Below are positions 26,520 to 34,852 of a DNA stretch of 64,000 bases, one piece after another (the stretch's first letter is position 1; each line of letters begins with the position of its first letter). The notes beneath the pieces are model-generated. The model made no database searches. It saw only the letters and a program-made list of their open reading frames with translations, and had not been told where the DNA came from. The stretch lies in NCBI GenBank assembly GCA_017520505.1, contig JAFXFN010000018.1, positions 62,001 through 126,000 on the forward strand. Direction: 5' to 3'. The stretch comes from Clostridia bacterium (lineage in GTDB: Bacteria; Bacillota; Clostridia; Oscillospirales; CAG-272). Made by a program: the position numbers and the translations under genes.

Positions 26520-28493
26520 TTAGTTAAGCATTTCCTGACCGCCTGTTACGGGAACAGCCTGGCCTGTTTCGTAGTCCTGTTCAACAATGTAGAAGATCGC
26601 TCTTGCAACGTCTATCGGCAAGCATCCTCTGTGAATAGGAGTTTTGCTTTCGTATGACTTTCTTACGTCTTCAACTGTCTTAGCACCGGGTACCTTACCT
26701 GCCTTGAGGTACTGTACGAACAAGCCCTTAACAGGGTCGCTCCACAGAGGACCGTCAAGATAGTTTCCGGGGCAAACAGCATTTACCTTGATGTTGTAAT
26801 CAACAAGCTCAAGCGCAAAGCTCTGTGTAAGACCGATACCGCCGAACTTTGAGCCTGCGTATGCAAAGTTCTTGTTGGAGCCTGCAAGACCTGACTTGGA
26901 GTTTACAGTGATGATATCCATCATATAATTGGGTGCAAACTTGTTCTGTATCTTCATAGGACGGCTTGCATACTTCGTGCAGAGGAAGTAACCTGTGTAG
27001 TTTACAGACGTTACAAGTTCAAAGGTCTTCTTCTGCATTTCTTCAACATTACCTGCAATTGCAATACCTGCGTTTGCAACGAAAATGTCAAGACCGCCGT
27101 ATGTGATGACTGTGTCATTTACAAGATTTTCAACACTTTCTTCATCAGCAACGTTTGCCGCAAGCGGAATAGCCTTGCCTGCACCGTATTTAGCGCAAAG
27201 CTCGTCAGCGCAAGCCTTTGCACCGTCATAGTTCATATCAGCGATAACAACGTAAGCGCCTTCAGCAACCATAGCGTCTGCAATACCTTTACCGAAGCCC
27301 TGTGCGGAGCCTGTAACGATTGCGATCTTTTCAGCAAGTCTCTTTGTAGCAGCGCCTGCCATTGAAACCTTTGAACGGTAGGATTCAACCTCCCAGTTTG
27401 TGATGAAGTCGATAAGTTCTGTTGAAAGTGCCTTGTATCCGCCGAAGGATTCAGCGTATACAGCGATCTTCATCATATCTGTGAAGACTTCAGCAGTTGT
27501 GTCGGCATTCTTCTTTGTTGTGCCGATGCTGAACATACCGAGGTTCTGTACGAAAACGATCTTGGGAGCGTAGCCGTACTTAGCCTTGGAATCTGCAATT
27601 CCCTTCTCGATAGCCTTATACGTATCTTCTACAGTCTTGCCCTGCTTAACGAAGAGGGGGTAAGCCTTGCAGTATACGATATGGTCGGGAGAATAGCTCT
27701 TTGCCAAAGGAGCAAATGACTTTGTATCCTTTGCAAAATTAAGAATTTCTTTATTAGCCGTGAAAGTAACTGTCGTCATTTCATCGGAGTAAAGCATTCT
27801 GATAGCGGGAGCGATCTGTGCAGCGAGCTTCTTGTCGAATTCAACCTCGGAGAAGTCGGGCTTTCTTACGATCTTTGCTTCGATCTTTGCCATAACATCG
27901 GATACGATAGCATCGATGCCTTCAAGTGTGTCAGCCGCATAGAAAATGCCGTGGTTTTCAAGGAAAAGAACGTCGGGGCATTTGCCGTTTGCTTTCTTAT
28001 ACTTATCTATTGCCTTCTTACAGTAAGCGGCAAGAATATAACCGGGACGTGAGGAAGGAACCCATACAGCTTCGGGGAAAAGCTCCTTAACGATAGCCTT
28101 GCCCTGCTTGGAGCAAGTGATACCGTTTACCATTGCGGGGTGAACGTGAAGTACGTACTTCTGTGTGAAGAGGTTGTGAAGGGGTGTTTCAACACTGGGG
28201 CGCTTTGCATATTCGCCCTTGCAGCGTGCGTCCATCATATCCTCAAGAACTTCAGCTTCTCTCGTAGCCTCGTCATCGGAATATTTCTTTTCAAGCATTG
28301 CATCAAGTGCTGCTCTGTTCATTTTTACGAACTGCTCTGCCTTGATGGTTGCAAGTGATGAGCCTGAGCCTTTAACGTAAAGCTCATCATCTGTTTTGAA
28401 TGAAGTGTTGCCGCCGCCTGCAAGTACGAATGCGGGATCTGCACCGTACTTGCGGGACATAGCAACAAGGTTGTTAAGTCCTTCTGTAAGCAT
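26520..28493 (-). CDS. Bifunctional class II aldolase/short-chain dehydrogenase (RhaEW-like)
   Basis: 657 residues. Residues about 1-380 are a class II aldolase: LAGGGNTSFK, zinc His pair in VLHVHPAMVNG, and FLENHGIF. About 390-657 are an SDR domain: NAD motif AIVTGSAQGFGKGIADA, VANAGIA, and the catalytic YAGSK. This matches the rhamnulose-1-phosphate aldolase/lactaldehyde dehydrogenase fusion (RhaEW, YuxG) that splits a deoxy-ketose phosphate and oxidises the aldehyde. The actual sugar is not certain, because no isomerase or kinase is adjacent. In one operon with a SorE-like dehydrogenase and a PHP protein. Confidence 0.85.
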   Translation of the reverse strand: MLTEGLNNLVAMSRKYGADPAFVLAGGGNTSFKTDDELYVKGSGSSLATIKAEQFVKMNRAALDAMLEKKYSDDEATREAEVLEDMMDARCKGEYAKRPSVETPLHNLFTQKYVLHVHPAMVNGITCSKQGKAIVKELFPEAVWVPSSRPGYILAAYCKKAIDKYKKANGKCPDVLFLENHGIFYAADTLEGIDAIVSDVMAKIEAKIVRKPDFSEVEFDKKLAAQIAPAIRMLYSDEMTTVTFTANKEILNFAKDTKSFAPLAKSYSPDHIVYCKAYPLFVKQGKTVEDTYKAIEKGIADSKAKYGYAPKIVFVQNLGMFSIGTTKKNADTTAEVFTDMMKIAVYAESFGGYKALSTELIDFITNWEVESYRSKVSMAGAATKRLAEKIAIVTGSAQGFGKGIADAMVAEGAYVVIADMNYDGAKACADELCAKYGAGKAIPLAANVADEESVENLVNDTVITYGGLDIFVANAGIAIAGNVEEMQKKTFELVTSVNYTGYFLCTKYASRPMKIQNKFAPNYMMDIITVNSKSGLAGSNKNFAYAGSKFGGIGLTQSFALELVDYNIKVNAVCPGNYLDGPLWSDPVKGLFVQYLKAGKVPGAKTVEDVRKSYESKTPIHRGCLPIDVARAIFYIVEQDYETGQAVPVTGGQEMLN

Positions 28494-28513
28494 TTTAATT
28501 ATCCTTTCAACAA

Positions 28514-29773
28514 TTATTTGCCTGCGTTTGCAAGAAGATATTTTTCAGCTTCTGCGCACCAGAGGTTGTTGTTTGCCTTTACGATCTTGTCAAGCTCTGC
28601 ACAGATGGGGCATTCCTTACCCTTTTCTTCAAGATCTGCGATAGCTGTCAAGGGGAATTCGATGTTTGTGTAGATAAGCTTCTTACCGCCGGGGATCTTG
28701 GGGAGGTTAAGAGTTGTATCAATAACAGCGTTAAGACCGCCGAAGTGTGTGATCATAGCGGAGGGGTTGAGTCTGCCGTCCTGCATCATTGCAAGAGCTT
28801 CTCTCATATCATCTGTGTTACCGCCGCTTGTACCTACAACGTGGTGAGCTGCATAGTGAACATCGTAGAAGTTGAATTCAGCGGAGAATGCTGTGTTTGT
28901 AGGACCTGCGAAGAAGTTGAGACAGCCGTCGTGTGAAAGGATTCTGTCAGCCTGTTCAACAACGGGTCTTACGGGAGCGTAAACGAATACGTCGTTGTAG
29001 CCCTTACCGTCTGTAAGATCTCTGAGGTATGCTACAGCATCGTCGAGCTTTGCTGTGTTTACATACATAAGCTTAACGCCGTTCTTTGCAGCTTCTTCAA
29101 CTGTGATGACCTGAGCTGCTCTTTCAAGACGAGCATCGTCAATATCAGTAACAACGAGAAGTGAGGGCTTTCTGTCGCAGTGGATAGCATAGTCGATAGC
29201 GCCGAGACCCATAGGACCTGCACCTGCAAGAATTGCTGTGCAACCGCCTTCAACGATACCCATGGAGTGAACGTAAGAACCGCCCTTTGTGTGGTAGTTA
29301 GCGTGGTAACCGCCTACGATACAGGACATAGGTTCAGCAAGTGAGCCGTAGTAGAATGCTTCGCCGCCGTAAGGAAGCAAGCAGTTCATTTCCATAACAC
29401 AGTTGTCAAGAATGATGTATGTAGCATCACCGCCCATATAGGGGAATGAATAGCCGGGAGCATCGAGTGTACCCTTATAGTTAAGAGCCGCCTGAACAAC
29501 GAACTTGTCGCCGGGCTTGAACTGATCCTGCCACTTCTTACCTACTTTTTCGATAATACCGCAGAATTCGTGACCTGTGATGACAGGATTTTCAGCAATG
29601 TCAGCGGGAACTCTCTTGTGTTCGCTTCCCTGCAAAGCCGCTTTGTGTGTGGACATACAGATACTGTCGGAAATTACGTGAGCAAGTATCTCGTCATCCT
29701 TGATTTCGGGAAGATCAAATTCTTCGAGGCGAAGATCGTTTTTGCCGTAAAGGCGTACTGCTTTTGTTTTCAT
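28514..29773 (-). CDS. Zinc-type alcohol dehydrogenase, L-sorbose-1-phosphate reductase-like
   Basis: 419 residues, medium-chain dehydrogenase fold, longer than the usual 340-350. Catalytic-zinc region: SDSICMSTHKAA and ITGHEFCGIIEKVGKK (GHE), then the Rossmann motif ILAGAGPMGLGAIDYA. The length and the insert before GGEAFYYGSLAEP are like SorE (L-sorbose-1-phosphate reductase) proteins. A Cys pair (CPICAELD) lies near the C-terminus. ATG 29773 with AAGGAG upstream. Probably reduces or oxidises a sugar phosphate feeding the adjacent aldolase. Confidence 0.8.
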   Translation of the reverse strand: MKTKAVRLYGKNDLRLEEFDLPEIKDDEILAHVISDSICMSTHKAALQGSEHKRVPADIAENPVITGHEFCGIIEKVGKKWQDQFKPGDKFVVQAALNYKGTLDAPGYSFPYMGGDATYIILDNCVMEMNCLLPYGGEAFYYGSLAEPMSCIVGGYHANYHTKGGSYVHSMGIVEGGCTAILAGAGPMGLGAIDYAIHCDRKPSLLVVTDIDDARLERAAQVITVEEAAKNGVKLMYVNTAKLDDAVAYLRDLTDGKGYNDVFVYAPVRPVVEQADRILSHDGCLNFFAGPTNTAFSAEFNFYDVHYAAHHVVGTSGGNTDDMREALAMMQDGRLNPSAMITHFGGLNAVIDTTLNLPKIPGGKKLIYTNIEFPLTAIADLEEKGKECPICAELDKIVKANNNLWCAEAEKYLLANAGK

Positions 29774-29839
29774 AGTTACATACTCCTTATAATATAATTT
29801 ATGTAATTAATTTTTTATTACCTTATTAATGTATGCAGA

Positions 29840-31516
29840 TCAGTTGTCTTTTTTTGTAAGATCTGCGTTTCTTATATCACGACGGCGTATCTTACCGCTT
29901 GATGTTTTGGGAAGCTCGTCAACAAACTCAACGATTCTGGGATATTTGTACGGTGCTGTGTGAGTTTTGACGTATTCCTGAATTTCTTTTTTAAGCTCCT
30001 CGGACGGTGTATATCCCTTTGTCAGAACGATCGTAGCTTTTACGACCTGTCCTCTTACCTCATGAGGAACACCTGTTACCGCACATTCAAGAACCGACGG
30101 ATGCTCCATGATAACACTTTCGACCTCAAACGGTCCTATACGGTAGCCTGATGATTTGATAACGTCATCCTTTCGTCCGACGTACCAGAAATATCCGTCC
30201 TCGTCACGCCATGCAACATCACCTGTGTGGTAGTACCCGTCTTCCCAGACCTTTGCCGTTGCTTCCTCATTTCTGTAATATTCCTTGAGGATGCCCGTCG
30301 GGTGCTTTCCGTCACGCTTCTTGACAACTATCTCGCCGTTTTCACCCGGATTTACGCTGGTGCCGTCATCTCTTACGATGTCAACATCAAGGTAAGGCAC
30401 GGGAAGTCCCATTGAACCGGGCTTCGGCTCTGCATAGTACGGTGTGCAAACGATAACAGATGATTCACTTTGTCCGTAGCCTTCCATAAGTGAAAGTCCC
30501 GTAAACTGCTTGAATCTATTAAAGACCTCAGGGTTAAGAGCTTCGCCTGCAATATTTGCGTTCTTAATAGAAGAAAAATCGTATTTTGAAAGGTCCTCTT
30601 TAATAAAGAAGCGGTATATAGTGGGGGGAGCGCAGAAGCTTGTTACCTTATATTTTGTAATAATTTCAAGCATATCTGCGGCATTGAACTTTTCGTGGTC
30701 ATAAACAAGCTGCGCTGAACCACCCATGTGCTGTCCGTACATCTTGCCCCAAGCTGTTTTCGCCCAGCCTGTGTCAGCAACTGTTATATGAAGACCGCCG
30801 TCGAGAACTCTGTGCCAGTAAACGCCTGTAAATATGTGTGCAAGCGGATACGCAAAGTTGTGCGATGCCATTTTCGGCATTCCCGATGTACCCGATGTGA
30901 AGAATATCAGCATCGTGTCATCATTTTTGGGAAGCTCATCTTCCGAGGGTTTTACGAACTTCGGAGCAGATGCAACTGCCTCATCGTAGCTTACCCATCC
31001 CTTTGGAGGATTGTCGCATCTCGTCATTATCTTCAGATCAAGGTCGCCGACCTTTTCTATAGCAGACTCAATATGCTCAATAACCTGCGGATCGGAATTT
31101 GCAATTATCGCCTTGACGCTTGCCGCACCGAAACGGTAAACATAATCCTTTTCCTGAAGCTGATACGTTGCGGGAATACATATAGCGCCTATTTTATGAA
31201 GCGCAACATAGCTGTACCAGAATTCGAAGTTTCTTTTCAGAACGAGCATAACAGCATCGCCCTTTTTTATTCCCTGCGAACGAAGATATGAAGCGAGCTT
31301 ATCGCTTTCTTCTTTCCATTCGCCGTATGTAATTTTCTTTTCAAATCCTTTATCGTTGACATAAAACACAGCGAGTCTGTCAGGCTCTGCCTCTGCCACT
31401 ACATCAACAAAATCATATCCAAAATTAAAAGACACATCATCTTTTACGGAATATTCTGAAAGAATGCCGTTTTCGTCAAACGTTTCATTAACGAAGCGCT
31501 TGTAGTAAACTGCCAT
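29840..31516 (-). CDS. AMP-forming acyl-CoA synthetase (medium-chain/acetyl-CoA synthetase-like)
   Basis: 558 residues of the ANL adenylating superfamily. P-loop-like FFTSGTSGMPKMA, MEGYGQSES (motif A5), YHTGDVAWRDEDGYFWYVGR (A7-A8) and the C-terminal catalytic lysine in PKTSSGKIRR. Overall pattern resembles AcsM/medium-chain acyl-CoA synthetases of Clostridia, which activate a carboxylate to acyl-AMP and then acyl-CoA. It is first in the minus-strand catabolic run; 66 bp without a terminator separate it from the dehydrogenase gene. It could activate the acid product of the pathway, but the substrate is unknown. Confidence 0.87.
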   Translation of the reverse strand: MAVYYKRFVNETFDENGILSEYSVKDDVSFNFGYDFVDVVAEAEPDRLAVFYVNDKGFEKKITYGEWKEESDKLASYLRSQGIKKGDAVMLVLKRNFEFWYSYVALHKIGAICIPATYQLQEKDYVYRFGAASVKAIIANSDPQVIEHIESAIEKVGDLDLKIMTRCDNPPKGWVSYDEAVASAPKFVKPSEDELPKNDDTMLIFFTSGTSGMPKMASHNFAYPLAHIFTGVYWHRVLDGGLHITVADTGWAKTAWGKMYGQHMGGSAQLVYDHEKFNAADMLEIITKYKVTSFCAPPTIYRFFIKEDLSKYDFSSIKNANIAGEALNPEVFNRFKQFTGLSLMEGYGQSESSVIVCTPYYAEPKPGSMGLPVPYLDVDIVRDDGTSVNPGENGEIVVKKRDGKHPTGILKEYYRNEEATAKVWEDGYYHTGDVAWRDEDGYFWYVGRKDDVIKSSGYRIGPFEVESVIMEHPSVLECAVTGVPHEVRGQVVKATIVLTKGYTPSEELKKEIQEYVKTHTAPYKYPRIVEFVDELPKTSSGKIRRRDIRNADLTKKDN

Positions 31517-31584
31517 TAAGTTATCACATCCTATCTATCAATCCTTTTGCAAGGACTGAATGGTATTATATCGTATTCTATATT

Positions 31585-31613
31585 ATTTTACTACATATTT
31601 TGTGAATATGCAA
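31585..31613 (-). promoter_or_regulatory. Sigma-A-type promoter for minus-strand catabolic operon
   Basis: Minus strand: TTGCAT (31613-31608), 17 bp, TAAAAT (31590-31585). Confidence 0.6.
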
Positions 31614-31707
31614 TACCTTTTTTAAACATTTTTTCGATATTTGCAAAAAAAATTTATGCATTTAGCACAAAGTTTTACATCAATATTATTTTTGCGGGTA
31701 ATATTCC

Positions 31708-31736
31708 TTGACAAAATATGCAATTTAGGTTATAAT
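31708..31736 (+). promoter_or_regulatory. Consensus sigma-A promoter for acyl-CoA synthetase/ACP operon
   Basis: TTGACA (31708-31713), 17 bp, TATAAT (31731-31736): perfect consensus hexamers. An inverted repeat lies immediately downstream. Confidence 0.8.
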
Positions 31737-31750
31737 ACATAATTGAGTAT

Positions 31751-31772
31751 GTTTACTGTTTTAAAGGTAAAC
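31751..31772 (+). promoter_or_regulatory. Operator-like inverted repeat downstream of promoter
   Basis: GTTTAC (31751-31756) and GTAAAC (31767-31772), a 6-bp perfect inverted repeat with a 10-bp spacer, about 15 bp after the -10 box and close to the predicted start of transcription. A repressor bound there would block the consensus promoter. No regulator gene is adjacent. Confidence 0.4.
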
Positions 31773-31803
31773 AATACACCAAAACGGCGAGGTTATAAAA
31801 TTT

Positions 31804-33507
31804 ATGAAAAAAGGTTATCCGACACATCACGTGCAGGATCTTCAATGCATACGTGATCTTGTCTATGTAAACGCTAATAAATACGGCGACAAGCCGCTTT
31901 ATATTCATCTTGAAAAAGGCCAGAAGGTAACATTCACATATAATGATAACAAACGTTACTTTGATGCTTTGGGCACGGCTTTCTCCGAGCTCGGACTTAT
32001 GAAAAGCACCGTGGCAGTTGTGGGTGACCAGCATCCCGACTGGATGACTGCATATCTTACAACCATTACAGCAGGCGGTGTTATCGTTCCTCTTGACAAA
32101 GAGCTTTCGTGCGAGCAGATGGTCAATTTCATAAAACAGACCGAGTGTAAGGTTGTATTTATCGCTGAAAAAATATTTCTTCACATTGAAGAATATCTTC
32201 CCGAGCTTACCTCTGTTGAATACTTCATCATCATAGGTCCTGAGCCTGACAGACAAAAGATAGCCATTGACAAGCGTGTTATGGTATTTGATGACGTTAT
32301 TGCGCTCGGAACAAGAGCACTCAGCAAGGGTGCAAAAGAATTTCTTTCATACAGACGTAATCCAGCAAGACTTTGCGCTATACTCTTCACCTCCGGCACA
32401 ACGGGTACAAGCAAGGGTGTAATGCTTACAGAGGAAAATCTCATCGGCGCTGTAATGTCTTGCTGTAAGATGATGGATATAAAGGATACCGATACATTTG
32501 TTTCGGTTCTTCCCATACATCACACATTTGCAATGACGTGTAACCACCTTGCAATGTGCAACGTCGGCGGCACGACATTTATGAACGACAGCGTAAAGCA
32601 CGCACTTCGCAACTTTGCAGATTTCAAGCCCACAACACTTATCGTTGTTCCCTTGTATGTTGAAACGATATGCAAAAAGATCTGGGACGGCATACGTAAG
32701 AAAGGCAAGGAAAAGCAGGTTCGTGCGCTTATTAAAGTCAGCAACGGTCTTCGCAAGGTCGGAATTGACAGAAGACGTGAATTTTTCGCAGAGATCCTCA
32801 ATTCTCTCGGCGGTAATATAAAGCAGATTGTTTGCGGAGGAGCGCCGCTTGATCCGCAGTATATCAAGGATTTTGATGATTTCGGAATCACTATTGCAGA
32901 GGGATACGGAATAACGGAATGTGCTCCGCTTATCTCGGTAAACCCCTTTAACTGGAGAAAGCTCGGTTCCGTTGGTCTTCCCGCTATAGGTATGGAAGTG
33001 AAAATAGATGCGCCGAAGCAATCCGATGACGGTGAAATTCTTGCAAGAGGCAAAAACGTATTTATCGGTTACTATAAAAACGAAGAAGCAACAGCCGAGG
33101 CTTTCACCGAGGACGGTTGGTTCCGCACGGGCGACATCGGTCATATGGATGACGATAACTTCATATATATTACAGGAAGAAAGAAAAACGTAATTATCGC
33201 AAGTAACGGCAAAAATGTATATCCCGAGGAGCTTGAAGAACATCTTCTCAAGAACGAAAAAATATCCGAGGTTGTGGTTATCGGCAGACAAACAGACGGA
33301 AATACCGTAATAACAGCGGTGATATATCCCAACTTTGATATATATGCCGGCAAAAATACAGAGGACATTTTAGAAGACCTTAAAAAGGATATAAACGATC
33401 TTAACAAAACATTGCCTGTTTATAAGCAGATACGTGATGTTGAGTTGAGAGGAACTGAATTCGAAAAAACCACAACCAGAAAAATAAAGAGATTTCTTGT
33501 TAAGTGA
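31804..33507 (+). CDS. AMP-forming long-chain fatty acid CoA/ACP ligase
   Basis: 567 residues, ANL superfamily of the long-chain (FadD/AAS-like) type. Signature ILFTSGTTGTSKGVML, IAEGYGITECAPLIS, WFRTGDIGHMDDDNF and ITGRKKNVIIASNGKNVYPEE are present; the C-terminal Lys lies in TTRKIKRF. The next gene encodes an ACP 14 nt downstream, so it may charge that carrier directly as an acyl-ACP synthetase rather than making acyl-CoA. ATG 31804. The pair could recycle fatty acids or prime a lipid or lipopeptide pathway; no partner genes are visible. Confidence 0.87.
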   Translation: MKKGYPTHHVQDLQCIRDLVYVNANKYGDKPLYIHLEKGQKVTFTYNDNKRYFDALGTAFSELGLMKSTVAVVGDQHPDWMTAYLTTITAGGVIVPLDKELSCEQMVNFIKQTECKVVFIAEKIFLHIEEYLPELTSVEYFIIIGPEPDRQKIAIDKRVMVFDDVIALGTRALSKGAKEFLSYRRNPARLCAILFTSGTTGTSKGVMLTEENLIGAVMSCCKMMDIKDTDTFVSVLPIHHTFAMTCNHLAMCNVGGTTFMNDSVKHALRNFADFKPTTLIVVPLYVETICKKIWDGIRKKGKEKQVRALIKVSNGLRKVGIDRRREFFAEILNSLGGNIKQIVCGGAPLDPQYIKDFDDFGITIAEGYGITECAPLISVNPFNWRKLGSVGLPAIGMEVKIDAPKQSDDGEILARGKNVFIGYYKNEEATAEAFTEDGWFRTGDIGHMDDDNFIYITGRKKNVIIASNGKNVYPEELEEHLLKNEKISEVVVIGRQTDGNTVITAVIYPNFDIYAGKNTEDILEDLKKDINDLNKTLPVYKQIRDVELRGTEFEKTTTRKIKRFLVK

Positions 33508-33521
33508 TAAGGAGTAATATT

Positions 33522-33749
33522 ATGTTTGAAGAAATTAAGGATGCGCTTGTAAAGCAGCTCGATCTTGATCCCGATACGATCACACCCGAAGCTGAGCTTG
33601 TAAACGATCTCGGAGTAAACTCAATTGAGCTTGCCGACCTCATTATGTCTTGCGAGGATAAATATGACATCGAAATCGACGATGACGACATCAAGAACTT
33701 TATAACAGTCGGTGACGTTGCAGAATATCTTTCCAAAACTATTGCATAA
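33522..33749 (+). CDS. Acyl carrier protein paired with an adenylating ligase
   Basis: 75 residues, acidic. The phosphopantetheine serine lies in DLGVNSIELADL. GGAG (33511-33514) precedes ATG 33522. It differs clearly from the ACP at 6138-6380 and is co-transcribed with the upstream fatty acid ligase. Terminators follow at 33761 and 33835. Confidence 0.87.
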   Translation: MFEEIKDALVKQLDLDPDTITPEAELVNDLGVNSIELADLIMSCEDKYDIEIDDDDIKNFITVGDVAEYLSKTIA

Positions 33750-33760
33750 TTAAAACAAAA

Positions 33761-33781
33761 AAGCACGAAAAAAGCGTGCTT
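33761..33781 (+). terminator. Hairpin after ACP gene
   Basis: Stem AAGCACG / CGTGCTT, 7 bp, followed by CTC rather than a long T tract; moderate terminator. Confidence 0.55.
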
Positions 33782-33801
33782 CTCATAAGGATGGTTAAAC
33801 C

Positions 33802-33827
33802 GTAGGGCGGGGGGCTTGCTCCCGCCG
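33802..33827 (+). repeat. GC-rich 26-bp dispersed repeat, copy A
   Basis: GTAGGGCGGGGGGCTTGCTC then CCGCCG. The same sequence with two differences occurs inverted at 34740-34765. Its GC content is far above the surroundings. The rest of 33750-34205 holds the hairpin at 33835 and a 54-codon gene. Confidence 0.75.
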
Positions 33828-33834
33828 CACACAA

Positions 33835-33868
33835 AACCCCCGACAGATTTTGAAATCTGTCGGGGGTT
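33835..33868. terminator. Strong symmetric hairpin
   Basis: 16-bp perfect stem AACCCCCGACAGATTT / AAATCTGTCGGGGGTT separated by only TG, right after repeat copy A. T-rich flank is weak (CGTTTATT), so it may be a terminator or part of a repeat unit. Confidence 0.6.
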
Positions 33869-33938
33869 CGTTTATTCTGTTCGACAAATTGGAAATCGTC
33901 TAACTGTATTTACTGAAAATTTGCTGTCTATTATTAGG

Positions 33939-34103
33939 TTATAAACCAATGTGTGCCAAGAATACTCCTATGGCATATCCCAATTCATAAAGTACAAGTA
34001 GCACTAAACTAACAACAAGTAATTTCCTAATAAAACTCGCAACTCCTGTTCCTGTATTTACATAAGTTTTGATGTCACGTATGATGTTACTGATTTTACT
34101 CAT
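33939..34103 (-). CDS. 54-residue single-span membrane peptide
   Basis: Small gene with a strong SD (AGGAGGTAACTTATA then ATG 34103). The peptide has a basic, Thr-rich N-terminal half and one hydrophobic helix (LLVVSLVLLVLYELGYAIGV) ending FLAHIGL. The end, GYAIGVFLAHI, closely matches GYAIGQFVAHI at the C-terminus of the XRE regulator encoded 100 bp upstream on the same strand, so the two share a homologous membrane segment. Probably co-expressed. Function unknown; a partner or antagonist of the membrane-bound regulator is a reasonable guess. Confidence 0.62.
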   Translation of the reverse strand: MSKISNIIRDIKTYVNTGTGVASFIRKLLVVSLVLLVLYELGYAIGVFLAHIGL

Positions 34104-34205
34104 TATAAGTTACCTCCTAGAGAAAATTTATAAATAGAAAGTAACATTTTTTCTTAAAAAGCACCATAAATTCAAGGTTGCACTTGCGTAAACTTTCAGT
34201 TGCAA

Positions 34206-34631
34206 TTACAAATTAAGGTCATTTTGTATATGTGCGACGAATTGTCCTATCGCATATCCAACTCCGTAAAGAAAACTAATAACAATAGCAACACAAACAC
34301 ATACCAATAAAACATATAATATTATCAGACGTTTTCGCTGTTTGCTTGACAAGTTCGATACAAAGTTATTCCATACCAATAACATATTTTTCGCTTTGTA
34401 ACTTACGCTTACATCTTTTCTATTTTCATCTTCTTCTGTTCCTCGCATTAAATAATCCAAAGAAACATCAAAATATTCACTCATAAAAAGGAGTCTTGTC
34501 ATCTCTGGGTATGCTTTATCGTTCTCCCACTTTGAAATCGATTGTCGGGACACATCTAATAATTCTGCCATCTCTTCTTGTGAAATATTTTTGCTTTTAC
34601 GCAATTCATATAAGCGTTCTCCAAATGTCAC
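34206..34631 (-). CDS. XRE-family regulator with C-terminal membrane anchor
   Basis: 141 residues, GTG start with GGAGGG about 7 nt upstream. Residues 1-60 are a Cro/CI helix-turn-helix (ISQEEMAELLDVSRQSISKWE); then a short dimerisation segment (FDVSLDYLMRG), a basic linker and one membrane helix (residues about 104-128) ending GYAIGQFVAHI. Membrane-anchored XRE regulators occur in Firmicutes, usually next to the genes they control. Lies with the 54-residue peptide gene between inverted copies of a GC-rich repeat. Confidence 0.82.
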   Translation of the reverse strand: MTFGERLYELRKSKNISQEEMAELLDVSRQSISKWENDKAYPEMTRLLFMSEYFDVSLDYLMRGTEEDENRKDVSVSYKAKNMLLVWNNFVSNLSSKQRKRLIILYVLLVCVCVAIVISFLYGVGYAIGQFVAHIQNDLNL

Positions 34632-34739
34632 TGCAATCCCTCCATCAAATTCATATTTATCGTTCTGTTTTATCGCCAGTTTTGCCTTTGCAGGACAGGG
34701 GGTGCTACCGCCGCTTTATTAGCAAAAATCTTTTCATCA

Positions 34740-34765
34740 CGGCGGGAGCAAGCCCCCGGCCCTAT
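34740..34765 (-). repeat. GC-rich 26-bp dispersed repeat, copy B (inverted)
   Basis: On the minus strand ATAGGGCCGGGGGCTTGCTC then CCGCCG, matching copy A at 33802-33827 except for two positions. Bounds the XRE/peptide cassette on its other side. The rest of 34632-34852 shows no gene. Confidence 0.75.
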
Positions 34766-34852
34766 GACACACCCCATTATAACACAAATCGGAATAGAAA
34801 ACGCTCTCTCTGCCGAAATTTGTTTGTAAGGGCAAATCCGTGCTTTTTTATG

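Noticed and set aside
32347..33291. 314-codon open frame on the minus strand
   Set aside because: Antisense to the acyl ligase gene with all its family motifs; no recognisable protein features.
33802..34765. CRISPR-like repeats
   Set aside because: Only two copies, inverted, almost 1 kb apart and flanking genes.
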